Shown: positions 20,113 to 29,251, counted from the stretch's first letter. The stretch is DNA of 64,000 bases from Oceanimonas aquatica (GCF_030732065.1 NZ_JAVBHX010000004.1:186001-250000); one strand, 5' to 3'. The notes: generated by a model from the sequence alone, not told the origin. Numbers and translations are program-made.

Positions 20113-20125
20113 TAGAGGAGGGCTC

Positions 20126-21277
20126 ATGGATTTTGAACTGAATGAGGATCAGCGGGCCTTTGTGGCGCTGGCCGGAGAATTTGCCGACAAGGCGCTGGCG
20201 CCCCATGCGGCGGAGTGGGACCGGGACCATCACTTTCCGGTGGAGACCTTGCAACAGGCAGGCGAATTGGGGTTTTGCGCCCTGTATACCCCCGAGGCTG
20301 CCGGTGGTCTGGGGCTGTCCCGGCTCGATGCCAGCCTTATCTTTGAACGGCTGGCCATGGGCTGCACCTCCACTACTGCTTTTCTCACCATTCACAACAT
20401 GGTGACCTGGATGATTGCCAGCACAGCCCGCAAAGAGGTCTGGGAGCAGTGGCGGGAGGGCATGACCAGTGGCCAGTTGCTGGGATCCTATTGTCTGACC
20501 GAGCCCAATGCCGGCTCGGATGCCGCGTCCCTTAAAACCCAGGCAAAGAAAGTGGGCGACGACTATGAACTTACCGGCAGCAAGATGTTTATCTCGGGGG
20601 CGGGCAGCACTCGAGTGATGGTGGTCATGGCCCGCACCGGCGGCGACGGACCCGGCGGCATTTCAGCCTTTGCCCTCAATGCCGACAGCCCCGGCATTGA
20701 GTACGGCCGGCCGGAAGACAAGATGGGCTGGCACAGTCAGCCTACCCGCAGTGTGACGTTTGACGGCGTACGGGTACCCGCCAGCCAGTTGCTGGGGCGG
20801 GAAGGTGAAGGGTTCAAGCTCGCCATGAAGGGGCTGGACGGCGGCCGTATCAATATCGCCAGCTGCTCCCTGGGCACGGCGCAGCAGGCGCTGAATATGG
20901 CGTGTAATTATCTGCAGGAGCGCCGCCAGTTTGGTCGCAAACTAGCAGAGTTTCAGGCGCTGCAATTTACTCTGGCCGATATGGCCACCGAGCTGGCGGC
21001 GGCCCGCCAGCTGGTGCGCCTGGCCGCCAGCCGGCTGGATGCCAAACATGCTGATGCCACCACCTATTGCGCCATGGCCAAGCGCTTTGCCACCGATGTG
21101 GGTTTTAGAGTCTGCGATCAGGCGCTGCAGCTTTATGGCGGCTACGGCTACATTCGGGAATATCCGCTGGAACGCCATGTGCGCGACACCCGGGTGCACC
21201 GCATTCTGGAAGGCACCAACGAAATCATGAAGCTGCTGATCGCCCGCCGGCTGCTGGCGGAAGGAGGCGAGCTGTGA
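20126..21277 (+). CDS. Acyl-CoA dehydrogenase (isobutyryl/2-methylbutyryl-CoA type)
   Basis: Second step of valine/isoleucine breakdown, dehydrogenating the branched acyl-CoA and reducing ETF. The 383-residue protein has CLTEPNAGSDAASL, SKMFISGAGSTRVM, RRQFGRKLAEFQA and the catalytic glutamate in ILEGTNEIMKLLI, matching isobutyryl-CoA dehydrogenase more than isovaleryl. The start at 20126 follows GAGGAGGG; the frame continues upstream through the hairpin but without homology. GTGA overlap with the next gene. Confidence 0.92.
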   Translation: MDFELNEDQRAFVALAGEFADKALAPHAAEWDRDHHFPVETLQQAGELGFCALYTPEAAGGLGLSRLDASLIFERLAMGCTSTTAFLTIHNMVTWMIASTARKEVWEQWREGMTSGQLLGSYCLTEPNAGSDAASLKTQAKKVGDDYELTGSKMFISGAGSTRVMVVMARTGGDGPGGISAFALNADSPGIEYGRPEDKMGWHSQPTRSVTFDGVRVPASQLLGREGEGFKLAMKGLDGGRINIASCSLGTAQQALNMACNYLQERRQFGRKLAEFQALQFTLADMATELAAARQLVRLAASRLDAKHADATTYCAMAKRFATDVGFRVCDQALQLYGGYGYIREYPLERHVRDTRVHRILEGTNEIMKLLIARRLLAEGGEL

Positions 21278-22041
21278 TCCAGTATGAAAAACAAGGGCGA
21301 GTGGCGCTGTTGACCATGAACAATCCGCCGGCGAATACCTGGACGGTAGAGAGCCTGAACCGGCTGGCAGAGCTGGTGGGCGAGCTAAATAATGACGACG
21401 ACATTCGCAGTCTGGTGCTCACCGGTGAGGGCGAGAAGTTTTTCTGCGCCGGGGCCGAGCTGCGTTTGTTTGCCGACGGCGACAAGGGCAAGGCGCATGC
21501 CATGGCCCAGGCCTTTGGCCGGGCCTTTGAGGCCCTGAGTGAGTTTCGCGGGCTGTCGGTGGCAGCCATAAACGGTTTTGCCATGGGCGGCGGGCTGGAA
21601 GCGGCACTGGCCTGTGACCTGCGCATTGCCGCCGAGCGCGCGGTAATGGGCCTGCCCGAGGCTCGGGTGGGGCTGCTGCCCTGTGCCGGTGGCACTCAGT
21701 TACTGACCCGTCTGGTGGGTGAAGCGCAGGCTAAGCGAATGATTCTGTGCGGCGAGCGGCTGAGTGCCGAACAGGCGCTGCATATCGGGCTGGTGGAAGA
21801 AGTGGGGCCCGATGATGAGGTGCTGGCCCGGGCCCTGGCACTGGCCGAGCGGGCTGAAGGACAAAGCCCGGGCTCGGTGGCCGCCTGCAAGGCGCTGATA
21901 CAGTCGGCCCGGCAGCGTCCGCTGAACGAGGGCAGAGTGCGGGAGCGTGATGCCTTTATGGCGCTGTTCGACACCGAGGATCAGCAGGAAGGAGTGAACG
22001 CCTTTCTGGAAAAGCGCGAGCCCAAGTGGCGTAACCGTTAG
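21274..22041 (+). CDS. Enoyl-CoA hydratase
   Basis: Crotonase-family enzyme likely hydrating methacrylyl-CoA and/or tiglyl-CoA. The 255-residue protein has the oxyanion segments FFCAGAELRLF and GFAMGGGLEAALACDLRIA, with the catalytic glutamates expected in this fold (PEARVGLLPCAGGTQ). It starts with GTG overlapping the previous stop (GTGA), with AAGGAGG upstream, indicating translational coupling. Confidence 0.9.
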   Translation: MIQYEKQGRVALLTMNNPPANTWTVESLNRLAELVGELNNDDDIRSLVLTGEGEKFFCAGAELRLFADGDKGKAHAMAQAFGRAFEALSEFRGLSVAAINGFAMGGGLEAALACDLRIAAERAVMGLPEARVGLLPCAGGTQLLTRLVGEAQAKRMILCGERLSAEQALHIGLVEEVGPDDEVLARALALAERAEGQSPGSVAACKALIQSARQRPLNEGRVRERDAFMALFDTEDQQEGVNAFLEKREPKWRNR

Positions 22042-22049
22042 GAGAGGAT

Positions 22050-23171
22050 ATGAGTGTAAGGGTGAACAGACTGCCCACCGCCGGCGGCCGCCATATCGGC
22101 CGGTTGGTACTGGAGCGGGAAACTCAGCTCAATGCGCTGGATCTGGACATGATCGAAACCATGCTGACAGCGCTGCAAGACTGGCAACGGGATGACAGCC
22201 TGGTGGCGGTCGTGCTGGAAGGATCCGGGGACAGAGCCTTTTGCGCCGGTGGCGACGTGGTGGGGCTGAGCAAGGCCATTGCCGCCGCCCGGTCTGGCTG
22301 TGGAGAACGGGAGCTGGGTCTGGTGCCCGGGGCGGCAGCGCGTTTTTTTGAGCGGGAATACCGGCTCGATTATTTGCTGCATACCTTTGGCAAGCCGGTA
22401 GTCTGTGTGGGCGCCGGCATTGTGATGGGCGGCGGCATGGGGCTGTTTACGGCGGCCGGTCAGCGCATCGTCACCGAGCGCAGCCGGCTGGCCATGCCGG
22501 AGGTCACCATTGCGCTTTATCCGGACGTGGGCGGCAGCTGGTTTCTTAACCGGCTGCCGCCGGGGCTGGGGGAATTTATTGCCCTGACCGGCTGCTCTCT
22601 CAATGCCGCCGACAGCCTCTGGCTGGGACTGGCCAACCGGTTTGTGGCCCAGGAGCGGTTGAGCGAACTGTGGCCCAGGCTGCAGGACGAAAACGGCGGG
22701 CCCAACCCGGTGCCTGCTGTACTCAGAGAGCTGGAAGCCGAATCGGCCACGGCCCTTGCCGGGCTCGACTCGCCCTTGCGCCGGCATCAGGACTTGATCC
22801 GCAAGCTGATGGACAGGGACAACCTGGCCGACAAGGTGAACGCTATTCTTGAAGTGGATATGCACGATGCATGGTTTACGCGTGCCCAGCAAACCCTGGC
22901 GGCGGGCAGCCCGCTGGCCATGGCGGTGATCCACCGGCAACTGGCCGCCAGCCGGCATCTGTCACTGGCGCAGGTGTTTCAGAGCGAGCTGGCACTGTCG
23001 GTGCAGCTATGCCGCTTTCGGGAGTTTGCCGAGGGGGTCCGCGCCCGGCTAATCGACAAGGACAATCGTCCCGACTGGACCTTTTCCAGTCTGGAGGAAG
23101 TAGATACTCCCCTGCTGAACACCCTGTTCACTTCCCCCTGGGGCCTGAGCCCGCTCGCGGATCTCAAATAG
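22050..23171 (+). CDS. 3-hydroxyisobutyryl-CoA hydrolase (enoyl-CoA hydratase/isomerase family)
   Basis: Releases CoA from 3-hydroxyisobutyryl-CoA in valine breakdown. At 373 residues it is longer than ordinary hydratases, as is typical of HIBCH-type hydrolases. It shows FCAGGDVVGLSKA, GIVMGGGMGLFTAAGQRIVTE and MPEVTIALYPDVGGSWFLNRLPP. It sits 8 bp after the hydratase gene and 12 bp before mmsB, consistent with pathway order. Confidence 0.92.
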   Translation: MSVRVNRLPTAGGRHIGRLVLERETQLNALDLDMIETMLTALQDWQRDDSLVAVVLEGSGDRAFCAGGDVVGLSKAIAAARSGCGERELGLVPGAAARFFEREYRLDYLLHTFGKPVVCVGAGIVMGGGMGLFTAAGQRIVTERSRLAMPEVTIALYPDVGGSWFLNRLPPGLGEFIALTGCSLNAADSLWLGLANRFVAQERLSELWPRLQDENGGPNPVPAVLRELEAESATALAGLDSPLRRHQDLIRKLMDRDNLADKVNAILEVDMHDAWFTRAQQTLAAGSPLAMAVIHRQLAASRHLSLAQVFQSELALSVQLCRFREFAEGVRARLIDKDNRPDWTFSSLEEVDTPLLNTLFTSPWGLSPLADLK

Positions 23172-23183
23172 GAGGCACAGATT

Positions 23184-24083
23184 ATGGCAACCATCGCATT
23201 TATCGGTCTGGGCAACATGGGATTGCCCATGACCGCCAATCTGGTCAAGGCTGGACACAGGGTTCAGGTGTTTGATCTGCAGTCCGAAGCGGTCAGCCGG
23301 GCCGCAGCCCTGGGCGGTATTCCCGAAACCACGGCCAGCGCCGCCGCCAAACACGCAGCCGTGGTGATCTCCATGCTGCAAAGTGGCGAGCAGGTGGCCA
23401 GTCTTTACAGCTGCGATGACGGCCTCTTTGGTCACCTGGCACCGGGTACCCTGGTGATCGACTGCTCGACTATCGAAGCGGACACAGCGCAACGCATGGC
23501 CAAGGTGGCTACCGGGCACGGTCTGGACTTTGTGGATGCGCCAGTGTCCGGTGGCGTGGCCGGGGCCGAAGCCGGCACCCTGACCTTTATTGTGGGTGGC
23601 AGCGACGATCAGTTTGCCCGAGCCAGCCCCGTGTTGGCGCACATGGGCAAGAAGGTGCTGCACGCTGGCCCGCATGGCGCCGGTCAGGTGGCCAAGGCCT
23701 GCAACAACCTGGTGCTGGCGGCGCAGATGGCGGCCAGTTGTGAAGCCCTTAACCTGGGGCTGGAACACGGCCTGAATGCGGCGGTACTGTCTGAAATCAT
23801 TCACCAGAGTTCGGGCAACAACTGGGTGATGGAACACTACAATCCGGTGCCCGGCGTCATGGAAAACGTGCCCGCCAGCCGCGGCTATCAGGGCGGCTTT
23901 CAGGTCAACCTGATGTGCAAGGATCTCAATCTGGCCATGAGCCTGAGTCAGGGCAGCGGCTCGCCGGTGCCCATGGGCTCTGCGGCCCGGGCCCTGTTCA
24001 GTTTGCATCAGGTGGCGGGCCACGGCGGGCTGGATTTTTCCAGCCTGTTTCAGCTTTATCGCAAACCACAGGGAGACGACTGA
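23184..24083 (+). CDS. mmsB: 3-hydroxyisobutyrate dehydrogenase
   Basis: NAD-dependent oxidation of 3-hydroxyisobutyrate to methylmalonate semialdehyde, the substrate of MmsA. The 299-residue beta-hydroxyacid dehydrogenase has the Rossmann signature FIGLGNMGLPMTANL, the substrate-site DAPVSGGVAGAEAGTL and the catalytic lysine in GAGQVAKACNN. A clear Shine-Dalgarno (AGGAGG) precedes the ATG. Confidence 0.95.
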   Translation: MATIAFIGLGNMGLPMTANLVKAGHRVQVFDLQSEAVSRAAALGGIPETTASAAAKHAAVVISMLQSGEQVASLYSCDDGLFGHLAPGTLVIDCSTIEADTAQRMAKVATGHGLDFVDAPVSGGVAGAEAGTLTFIVGGSDDQFARASPVLAHMGKKVLHAGPHGAGQVAKACNNLVLAAQMAASCEALNLGLEHGLNAAVLSEIIHQSSGNNWVMEHYNPVPGVMENVPASRGYQGGFQVNLMCKDLNLAMSLSQGSGSPVPMGSAARALFSLHQVAGHGGLDFSSLFQLYRKPQGDD

Positions 24084-24845
24084 ATGGACATCAAAAGCAA
24101 GGTGGTGGTGATCACCGGGGCCGGGCGCGGCCTGGGACGAGCCATGGCCCACCAGCTGGCCCGGCAGGGGGCGGCGCTGGCACTGCTCGATAATAACGAG
24201 CAGGATCTGGCCAAAAGCGGCGAAATGGTGGCCTCCACCGGTGCCCGGGTGGCGGTGCACCTGTGTGATGTGGCCGATGAAACCCAGGTGGCCGACTGTT
24301 TTGGCCATATCGTACGGGAGCTGGGCGGCCTGGACGTACTGGTCAACAACGCCGGCCTGCTGCGCGATGCCCTGCTGGTGAAGCTTGAGAATGGCAAGGT
24401 CAGCCGCAAAATGACTCTGCAGGACTGGCAGCAAGTGATAGACGTTAATCTTACCGGCAGCTTTCTCTGTGGCCGCGAGGCGGCGGCCATCATGGCCGAA
24501 CGGGGCGAGGGCGGGCTGATTGTCAATATTTCCTCGGTGGCCCGGGCCGGCAATGCGGGGCAGAGTAACTATGCCGCCAGCAAGGCGGGCGTTGCGGCCC
24601 TGGTGGTGTGCTGGGCCGGCGAGCTGGCACGGCTCGGCATTCGCGTGGCGGGCATTGCGCCCGGAGTGATCGACACCGATATGACGGCGCGAATGAAACC
24701 CGAAGCCATGGAACGCATTACTCGGCGCATACCTTCGGGCCGGCTGGCGGAAGTGGATGAGCTGGTGCACAGCCTGCAGTACATCATCGAAAATGACTAT
24801 TTCAACGGTCGCATACTGGAAATGGACGGTGGCCTGCGGTTATAG
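24084..24845 (+). CDS. Short-chain dehydrogenase/reductase (probable hydroxyacyl-CoA dehydrogenase)
   Basis: SDR enzyme of 253 residues with the cofactor motif TGAGRGLGRAMA, NNAG (residues about 88-91), and the YxxxK active site in SNYAASKAGV. It begins directly after the mmsB stop. By position it may oxidise 2-methyl-3-hydroxybutyryl-CoA in the isoleucine branch, supplying the operon's thiolase; that assignment is inference. It is the last gene clearly belonging to the valine/isoleucine set. Confidence 0.85.
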   Translation: MDIKSKVVVITGAGRGLGRAMAHQLARQGAALALLDNNEQDLAKSGEMVASTGARVAVHLCDVADETQVADCFGHIVRELGGLDVLVNNAGLLRDALLVKLENGKVSRKMTLQDWQQVIDVNLTGSFLCGREAAAIMAERGEGGLIVNISSVARAGNAGQSNYAASKAGVAALVVCWAGELARLGIRVAGIAPGVIDTDMTARMKPEAMERITRRIPSGRLAEVDELVHSLQYIIENDYFNGRILEMDGGLRL

Positions 24846-24862
24846 ACAGAGGGAGGACAGTA

Positions 24863-25612
24863 ATGACAGAGAAGCAGACCGGCAAACAAACGGCGCAACT
24901 CTATCGTATGGTAATGCCAAAGCATCTGTGTCCTTACGGCCTGAAGTCAAAGGATTTGCTGGAACGTCAGGGGCTGGAAGTGGAGGATCATCATCTTTCC
25001 TCGCGGGAGGAAACCGATGCCTTTATGGAGCGTCACGGTGTGGATACGACACCTCAGGCCTTTATTGATGGTGAACGTATCGGCGGTTACGAGAAGTTGC
25101 GTGTTTATTTTGGGCTCGACAATCCAGAAGAAAAGCAGACCTCATATCAGCCGGTGATTGCCATTTTTGCCGTGGCCATGCTGATGGCGCTGGGACTGTC
25201 CTGGCAGATGTATGACAGCATTTTTACCCAGCGCGCTGTGGAGTGGTTCATTTCCATTTCGATGTGTTTTCTGGCCGTGCAGAAACTGCAGGATATTGAA
25301 AGCTTTTCAACCATGTTTCTGAATTATGATCTGCTGGCCCGGCGCTGGGTTCCCTACGGCAGGATCTATCCCTTTGGCGAGGCCTTGGCGGGTATTGCCA
25401 TGACATCGGGGACTCTGCTCTGGCTGGCTTCGCCTGTGGCCATTATGATTGGCATGATTGGGGCTGTGTCTGTATTCAAGGCGGTGTATATAGACAGGCG
25501 TGAGCTGAAATGCGCCTGTGTCGGGAGGAATAGTAATGTGCCGCTTGGGGCCATATCCCTGACCGAAAATATGATGATGCTGGGCATGGGGCTCTGGATG
25601 TTGCCCGGTTAG
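24863..25612 (+). CDS. Glutaredoxin-like domain fused to MauE/DoxX-like membrane domain
   Basis: Not a characterised protein. Residues about 12-85 look like a glutaredoxin: active-site HLCPYGLKS (Cys23, second cysteine replaced by Gly26), then DTTPQAFIDGERIGG with the cis-proline and the usual GG. Residues about 95-249 form a four-helix membrane domain of the MauE/DoxX kind, with a CAC pair (Cys217, Cys219) in a loop followed by VPLGAISLTEN. A redox relay from cytoplasmic thiols to membrane or periplasmic targets is possible but inferred. Base composition is clearly lower in GC than the neighbours (about 42-48% in 25201-25320 by hand count). A terminator follows. Confidence 0.8.
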   Translation: MTEKQTGKQTAQLYRMVMPKHLCPYGLKSKDLLERQGLEVEDHHLSSREETDAFMERHGVDTTPQAFIDGERIGGYEKLRVYFGLDNPEEKQTSYQPVIAIFAVAMLMALGLSWQMYDSIFTQRAVEWFISISMCFLAVQKLQDIESFSTMFLNYDLLARRWVPYGRIYPFGEALAGIAMTSGTLLWLASPVAIMIGMIGAVSVFKAVYIDRRELKCACVGRNSNVPLGAISLTENMMMLGMGLWMLPG

Positions 25613-25734
25613 AACTAAAGTCTATCTTGTTGCCGGCAGGTGAAAGGCGTATTGTTTTTTGCAACGCACAGCAACGGAACGTGCCCTTGCGTTAACAGAG
25701 CCAAACAACAAAATAACCATAACCACTGCCATAT

Positions 25735-25787
25735 CCCTGAACGCATTGGTCCCTTACGAGGGAGCACTGCCTTCAGGGTTTTTTTTA
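25735..25787 (+). terminator. Terminator after glutaredoxin-MauE gene
   Basis: The outer stem CCCTGAA/TTCAGGG encloses a second small hairpin (TCCC/GGGA) and is followed by eight T. It separates this gene from the convergent ETF-QO gene. The preceding 25613-25734 stretch holds nothing that I can assign. Confidence 0.8.
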
Positions 25788-25791
25788 TGGA

Positions 25792-27435
25792 TTACATGCC
25801 GGAATAATTGGGTCCGCTGCCCCCTTCCGGCGGTACCCAGGTAATGTTCTGGGCCGGATCCTTGATGTCGCAGGTTTTGCAGTGCACACAGTTGGCGGCG
25901 TTAATGCGGAAAACGCAGCGACCGCCTTCTTCCACCAATTCATAGACACCGGCGGGGCAGTAACGCTGGGCTGGTTCATTATAGCGGGGCAGGTTGTCCC
26001 GCAGCGGCAGGCTCGCATCTGCCAGACGCAGATGGCAGGGCTGATCCTCGTCGTGGCCGGTGCTGGCCAAATGTACCGACGACATGCGGTCAAAGGCCAG
26101 CACGCCGTCGGCCCTGGGGTAGGAAATGGGCGAGCAGGCCGCGGCCGGTTTGAGGGCAGCGTAATCCGGCGTACGATCATGCGGCGCAAACGGCAGCCGG
26201 CCGCCCAGCAAGTTCTGGCTGAGCCAGTTGATGGTTCCCCCCAGCCAGGGCCCTAGTTTGTGCAGTGCAGGAACAAAGTGCCGGGCCCGTTCCAGCTCGG
26301 TCTGCAGCCAGCTTTCTTTCATTAATGCGTCAAATTCATTGAGCTGGTCACCGCGGCGGCCTGCCGCCAGTGCCGGCACCAGCGCCTCGGCGGCCAGCAG
26401 TCCGGATTTCATGGCGGTGTGAATGCCCTTGATACGGGCGCCGTTCAGGGTGCCCGCATTACAGCCCAGCAGCAGGGCGCCGGGCAGGATCATTTGCGGC
26501 AGGGAGTTCAGCCCGCCCTTGGTCAGCGCCCGGGCGCCCCAGGCCAGCCGTTCCCCGTCCCACAGATGACGGGCCAGTAGCGGGTGGTGCTTGAGCCGCT
26601 GACATTCCCGGAACGGATCCAGATGCGGGTTTTGATAGTTGAGATCGACGATCAGCCCCACCGAGGCGAGGCCGTCGTCACCATGGTAAAGAAAAAAACC
26701 ACCGCCATTGCTGCCCAGTGGCCAGCCGCCGCCGTGTACCACCAGGCCCGGCCGATGGCGCTTCGAATCCAGCCGCCACAGCTCCTTGAAGCCAATGGCG
26801 TAATGCTGGGGATCTCGGTGTCGATCCAGTGCAAAGCGGTCGATGAGTGTCTTGCCGATATGGCCCCGGCTGCCTTCGGCAAACAGGGTATAGCGGGCCC
26901 GCAGTTCCATGCCCGGCACATGACCGGGCTTGGGCGAACCGTCCGCCGCCAGCCCCATGTCACCGGTGAGCACGCCGCACACGGCGCCCTGGTCATCGAA
27001 CAGCGCCTCACTGGCGGCAAAGCCGGGAAACACCGCCACGCCCAGGCTTTCTGCCTGTTGTGCCAGCCAGCGGCACAGTTTTCCCAGGCTGACGATATAG
27101 TTGCCCTTGTTGTGCAGCGAGCGGGGCGTCATAAAGGCGGGCAGCTCCAGGCCACCCTGGTCGCTGCTCAGCATGTAAAAATGCTCATCACTCACCCGGG
27201 TGGATATCGGCGCACCCCGTTCACGCCAGTCGGGAAACAGCTCGTTCAGGGCCTGAGTGTCGAGCAGGGCGCCGGAAAGAATATGCGCCCCCACCTCGGC
27301 GCCCTTTTCCACCACGCACACAGTGAGCTCAAGACCGGCCTGCTGTGCGCGCTGCATCAGGCCGCAGGCCGCCGCCAGCCCCGCCGGGCCCGCACCAACT
27401 ATGACCACATCAAACTCCATCGACTCCCGCTCCAT
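25792..27435 (-). CDS. Electron transfer flavoprotein-ubiquinone oxidoreductase
   Basis: Membrane-associated enzyme that takes electrons from reduced ETF and gives them to ubiquinone. The 547-residue protein has the FAD site DVVIVGAGPAGLAAA at the start, and a C-terminal ferredoxin-like segment with cysteines in RYCPAGVYE and NCVHCKTCDIKDP for a [4Fe-4S] cluster. ATG 27435 is chosen, preceded by AGGGAGA; a GTG lies one codon upstream. Divergent from etfBA and next to two acyl-CoA dehydrogenase operons, it completes their electron route. Confidence 0.96.
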   Translation of the reverse strand: MERESMEFDVVIVGAGPAGLAAACGLMQRAQQAGLELTVCVVEKGAEVGAHILSGALLDTQALNELFPDWRERGAPISTRVSDEHFYMLSSDQGGLELPAFMTPRSLHNKGNYIVSLGKLCRWLAQQAESLGVAVFPGFAASEALFDDQGAVCGVLTGDMGLAADGSPKPGHVPGMELRARYTLFAEGSRGHIGKTLIDRFALDRHRDPQHYAIGFKELWRLDSKRHRPGLVVHGGGWPLGSNGGGFFLYHGDDGLASVGLIVDLNYQNPHLDPFRECQRLKHHPLLARHLWDGERLAWGARALTKGGLNSLPQMILPGALLLGCNAGTLNGARIKGIHTAMKSGLLAAEALVPALAAGRRGDQLNEFDALMKESWLQTELERARHFVPALHKLGPWLGGTINWLSQNLLGGRLPFAPHDRTPDYAALKPAAACSPISYPRADGVLAFDRMSSVHLASTGHDEDQPCHLRLADASLPLRDNLPRYNEPAQRYCPAGVYELVEEGGRCVFRINAANCVHCKTCDIKDPAQNITWVPPEGGSGPNYSGM

Positions 27436-27553
27436 CACGCTCTCCCTGTGGTTGTCATGGCTAAAGTATTGTATTGACGGCGATATTTAACAAACGGGAG
27501 CGGGCCGGGAATCGTCTAGTATTAAGTCGTATTAACCAACTCCGGGAGCGGTC

Positions 27554-28306
27554 ATGAAAGTATTGGTGACGGTCAAACGGGTAATCGACTATCACGTTCG
27601 GGCCAGAGTGCGCCCTGACGGCAGCGACGTGGATCTGAGCAACGTCAAAATGGCGGCCAACCCCTTTTGCGAAATCGCGGTGGAAGAGGCGGTGCGCATG
27701 AAGGAAAAGGGCTGGGTGTCGGAAATCCTGGTCGTATCCATTGGCCCGGCCGAGGCCAGCGAGCAGTTGCGCGCCGCCCTGGCTCTGGGCGCCGACCGGG
27801 CGATGCTGGTGGAAACCGCCGAGCCTGCCGAGCCGCTCACCGTGGCCCGGTTGCTGGCGGCCCTGTGCGAGCGGGAAACCCCCGACCTGGTGTTGATGGG
27901 CAAGCAGTCCATCGATACCGATCACAATCAGGCCGGACAGATGCTGGCGGCGCTCAATGGCTGGCCCCAGGCCACCTTTGCCTCGGCCATCGAGCGGGAT
28001 GGCGACGACCTGCGGGTCACCCGGGAAGTGGACGGCGGCCTGCGCACTCAGGCACTGGTACCGCCGGCGGTGATCACCACGGATCTGCGCCTGAACGAGC
28101 CGCGCTTTGCCTCACTGCCCAATATCATGAAGGCCAGGCAAAAGCCTCTGGACAGGCTCACTCCCGACGAACTTGGCATTACCCCCGAGCAGCATGTGCG
28201 TCTGCTGGGAGTGAGCGAGCCACCGGCGCGCAAGGCCGGTGTGCGGGTGGCCGATGTAGCCGAACTGGTGGACAAACTCAGGCATGAAGCCAAGGTGATT
28301 CCATGA
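27554..28306 (+). CDS. etfB: Electron transfer flavoprotein beta subunit
   Basis: Small subunit of the soluble ETF heterodimer that accepts electrons from acyl-CoA dehydrogenases. The 250-residue protein has [18 protein letters not shown], the AMP-site region [18 protein letters not shown], and the [20 protein letters not shown] signature of ETF beta. It overlaps etfA by 4 bp (ATGA). Confidence 0.96.
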   Translation: MKVLVTVKRVIDYHVRARVRPDGSDVDLSNVKMAANPFCEIAVEEAVRMKEKGWVSEILVVSIGPAEASEQLRAALALGADRAMLVETAEPAEPLTVARLLAALCERETPDLVLMGKQSIDTDHNQAGQMLAALNGWPQATFASAIERDGDDLRVTREVDGGLRTQALVPPAVITTDLRLNEPRFASLPNIMKARQKPLDRLTPDELGITPEQHVRLLGVSEPPARKAGVRVADVAELVDKLRHEAKVIP

Positions 28307-29232
28307 GCATACTGGTGATAGCCGAACACGATAACGCCCGTCTTGGCGTCAATACCCACAAGGTGCTGGGAGCGGCGGGCATTCTGAATGCCGAGGTGCA
28401 CCTGCTGGTGATGGGCCATGACTGCGCCGCCGTGAGTGAACAGGGCAGCCGGCTCGCCGGGGTGAGCAGAGTGCTGGTGGCGGACGATGCCCTCTATGAG
28501 CACCAGCTGGCCGAGCCCTGCGCGGCGCTGATCTCTCGCTTGGCCACCCAATACCGCCACGTGCTGGCGCCGGCGTCCACCTTTGGCAAGGATGTGCTGC
28601 CCAGAGCGGCGGCCCTGCTGGGTGTGGGGCTGGTGGCGGACGTGGTGGCCGTGGAAAGTGATGACATCTTTGTACGGCCCATTTACGCCGGCAACGCCCT
28701 GGCCCGGGTGCAGTCGCTGGATCCGGTGACCCTGCTGACCATTCGCCCCACCGCTTTTGAGCCGGCGGCCGAGGGGAATGACACGGCGCCGGTGGAAAGC
28801 GTGGCCCCGGTGGCGGTGGACAGCGCCAGTCGCTTTGTGCGCGATGAATTCAGTGACAGTGAGCGTCCCGAGCTGACCTCGGCCCGGGTGGTGGTGTCCG
28901 GAGGCCGTGGCCTGGGCACTAGGGAGCAGTTTGCCCTGCTGGAACAGCTCGCCGACAAGCTGGGGGCGGCGGTGGGCGCCAGCCGGGCGGCGGTGGATGC
29001 GGGCCTGGCCGATAACGATCAGCAGGTGGGCCAGACCGGCAAGATAGTGGCGCCGGAGCTGTACATTGCCGTGGGTATTTCCGGTGCCATTCAGCACCTT
29101 GCCGGCATCAAGGATGCCAAAATCATTGTGGCCATCAACAAGGACGAGGACGCCCCCATTTTTGAGGTGTCTGACTACGGCCTGGTCGCGGATCTGTTTG
29201 ATGTCTTGCCGGAGCTGACTGACAAGCTGTAA
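28303..29232 (+). CDS. etfA: Electron transfer flavoprotein alpha subunit
   Basis: FAD-binding subunit of ETF, 309 residues. The C-terminal FAD domain shows [20 protein letters not shown], the [20 protein letters not shown] signature and [16 protein letters not shown]. Translationally coupled to etfB. A palindromic repeat region follows the stop. Confidence 0.96.
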   Translation: MSILVIAEHDNARLGVNTHKVLGAAGILNAEVHLLVMGHDCAAVSEQGSRLAGVSRVLVADDALYEHQLAEPCAALISRLATQYRHVLAPASTFGKDVLPRAAALLGVGLVADVVAVESDDIFVRPIYAGNALARVQSLDPVTLLTIRPTAFEPAAEGNDTAPVESVAPVAVDSASRFVRDEFSDSERPELTSARVVVSGGRGLGTREQFALLEQLADKLGAAVGASRAAVDAGLADNDQQVGQTGKIVAPELYIAVGISGAIQHLAGIKDAKIIVAINKDEDAPIFEVSDYGLVADLFDVLPELTDKL

Positions 29233-29251
29233 ACAGCAGGGATTAGGGAAT

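Noticed and set aside
25613-25734. Small RNA or gene between the glutaredoxin-MauE gene and its terminator
   Set aside because: No promoter-like pair, conserved motif or convincing short frame; it is more likely the 3' untranslated region.
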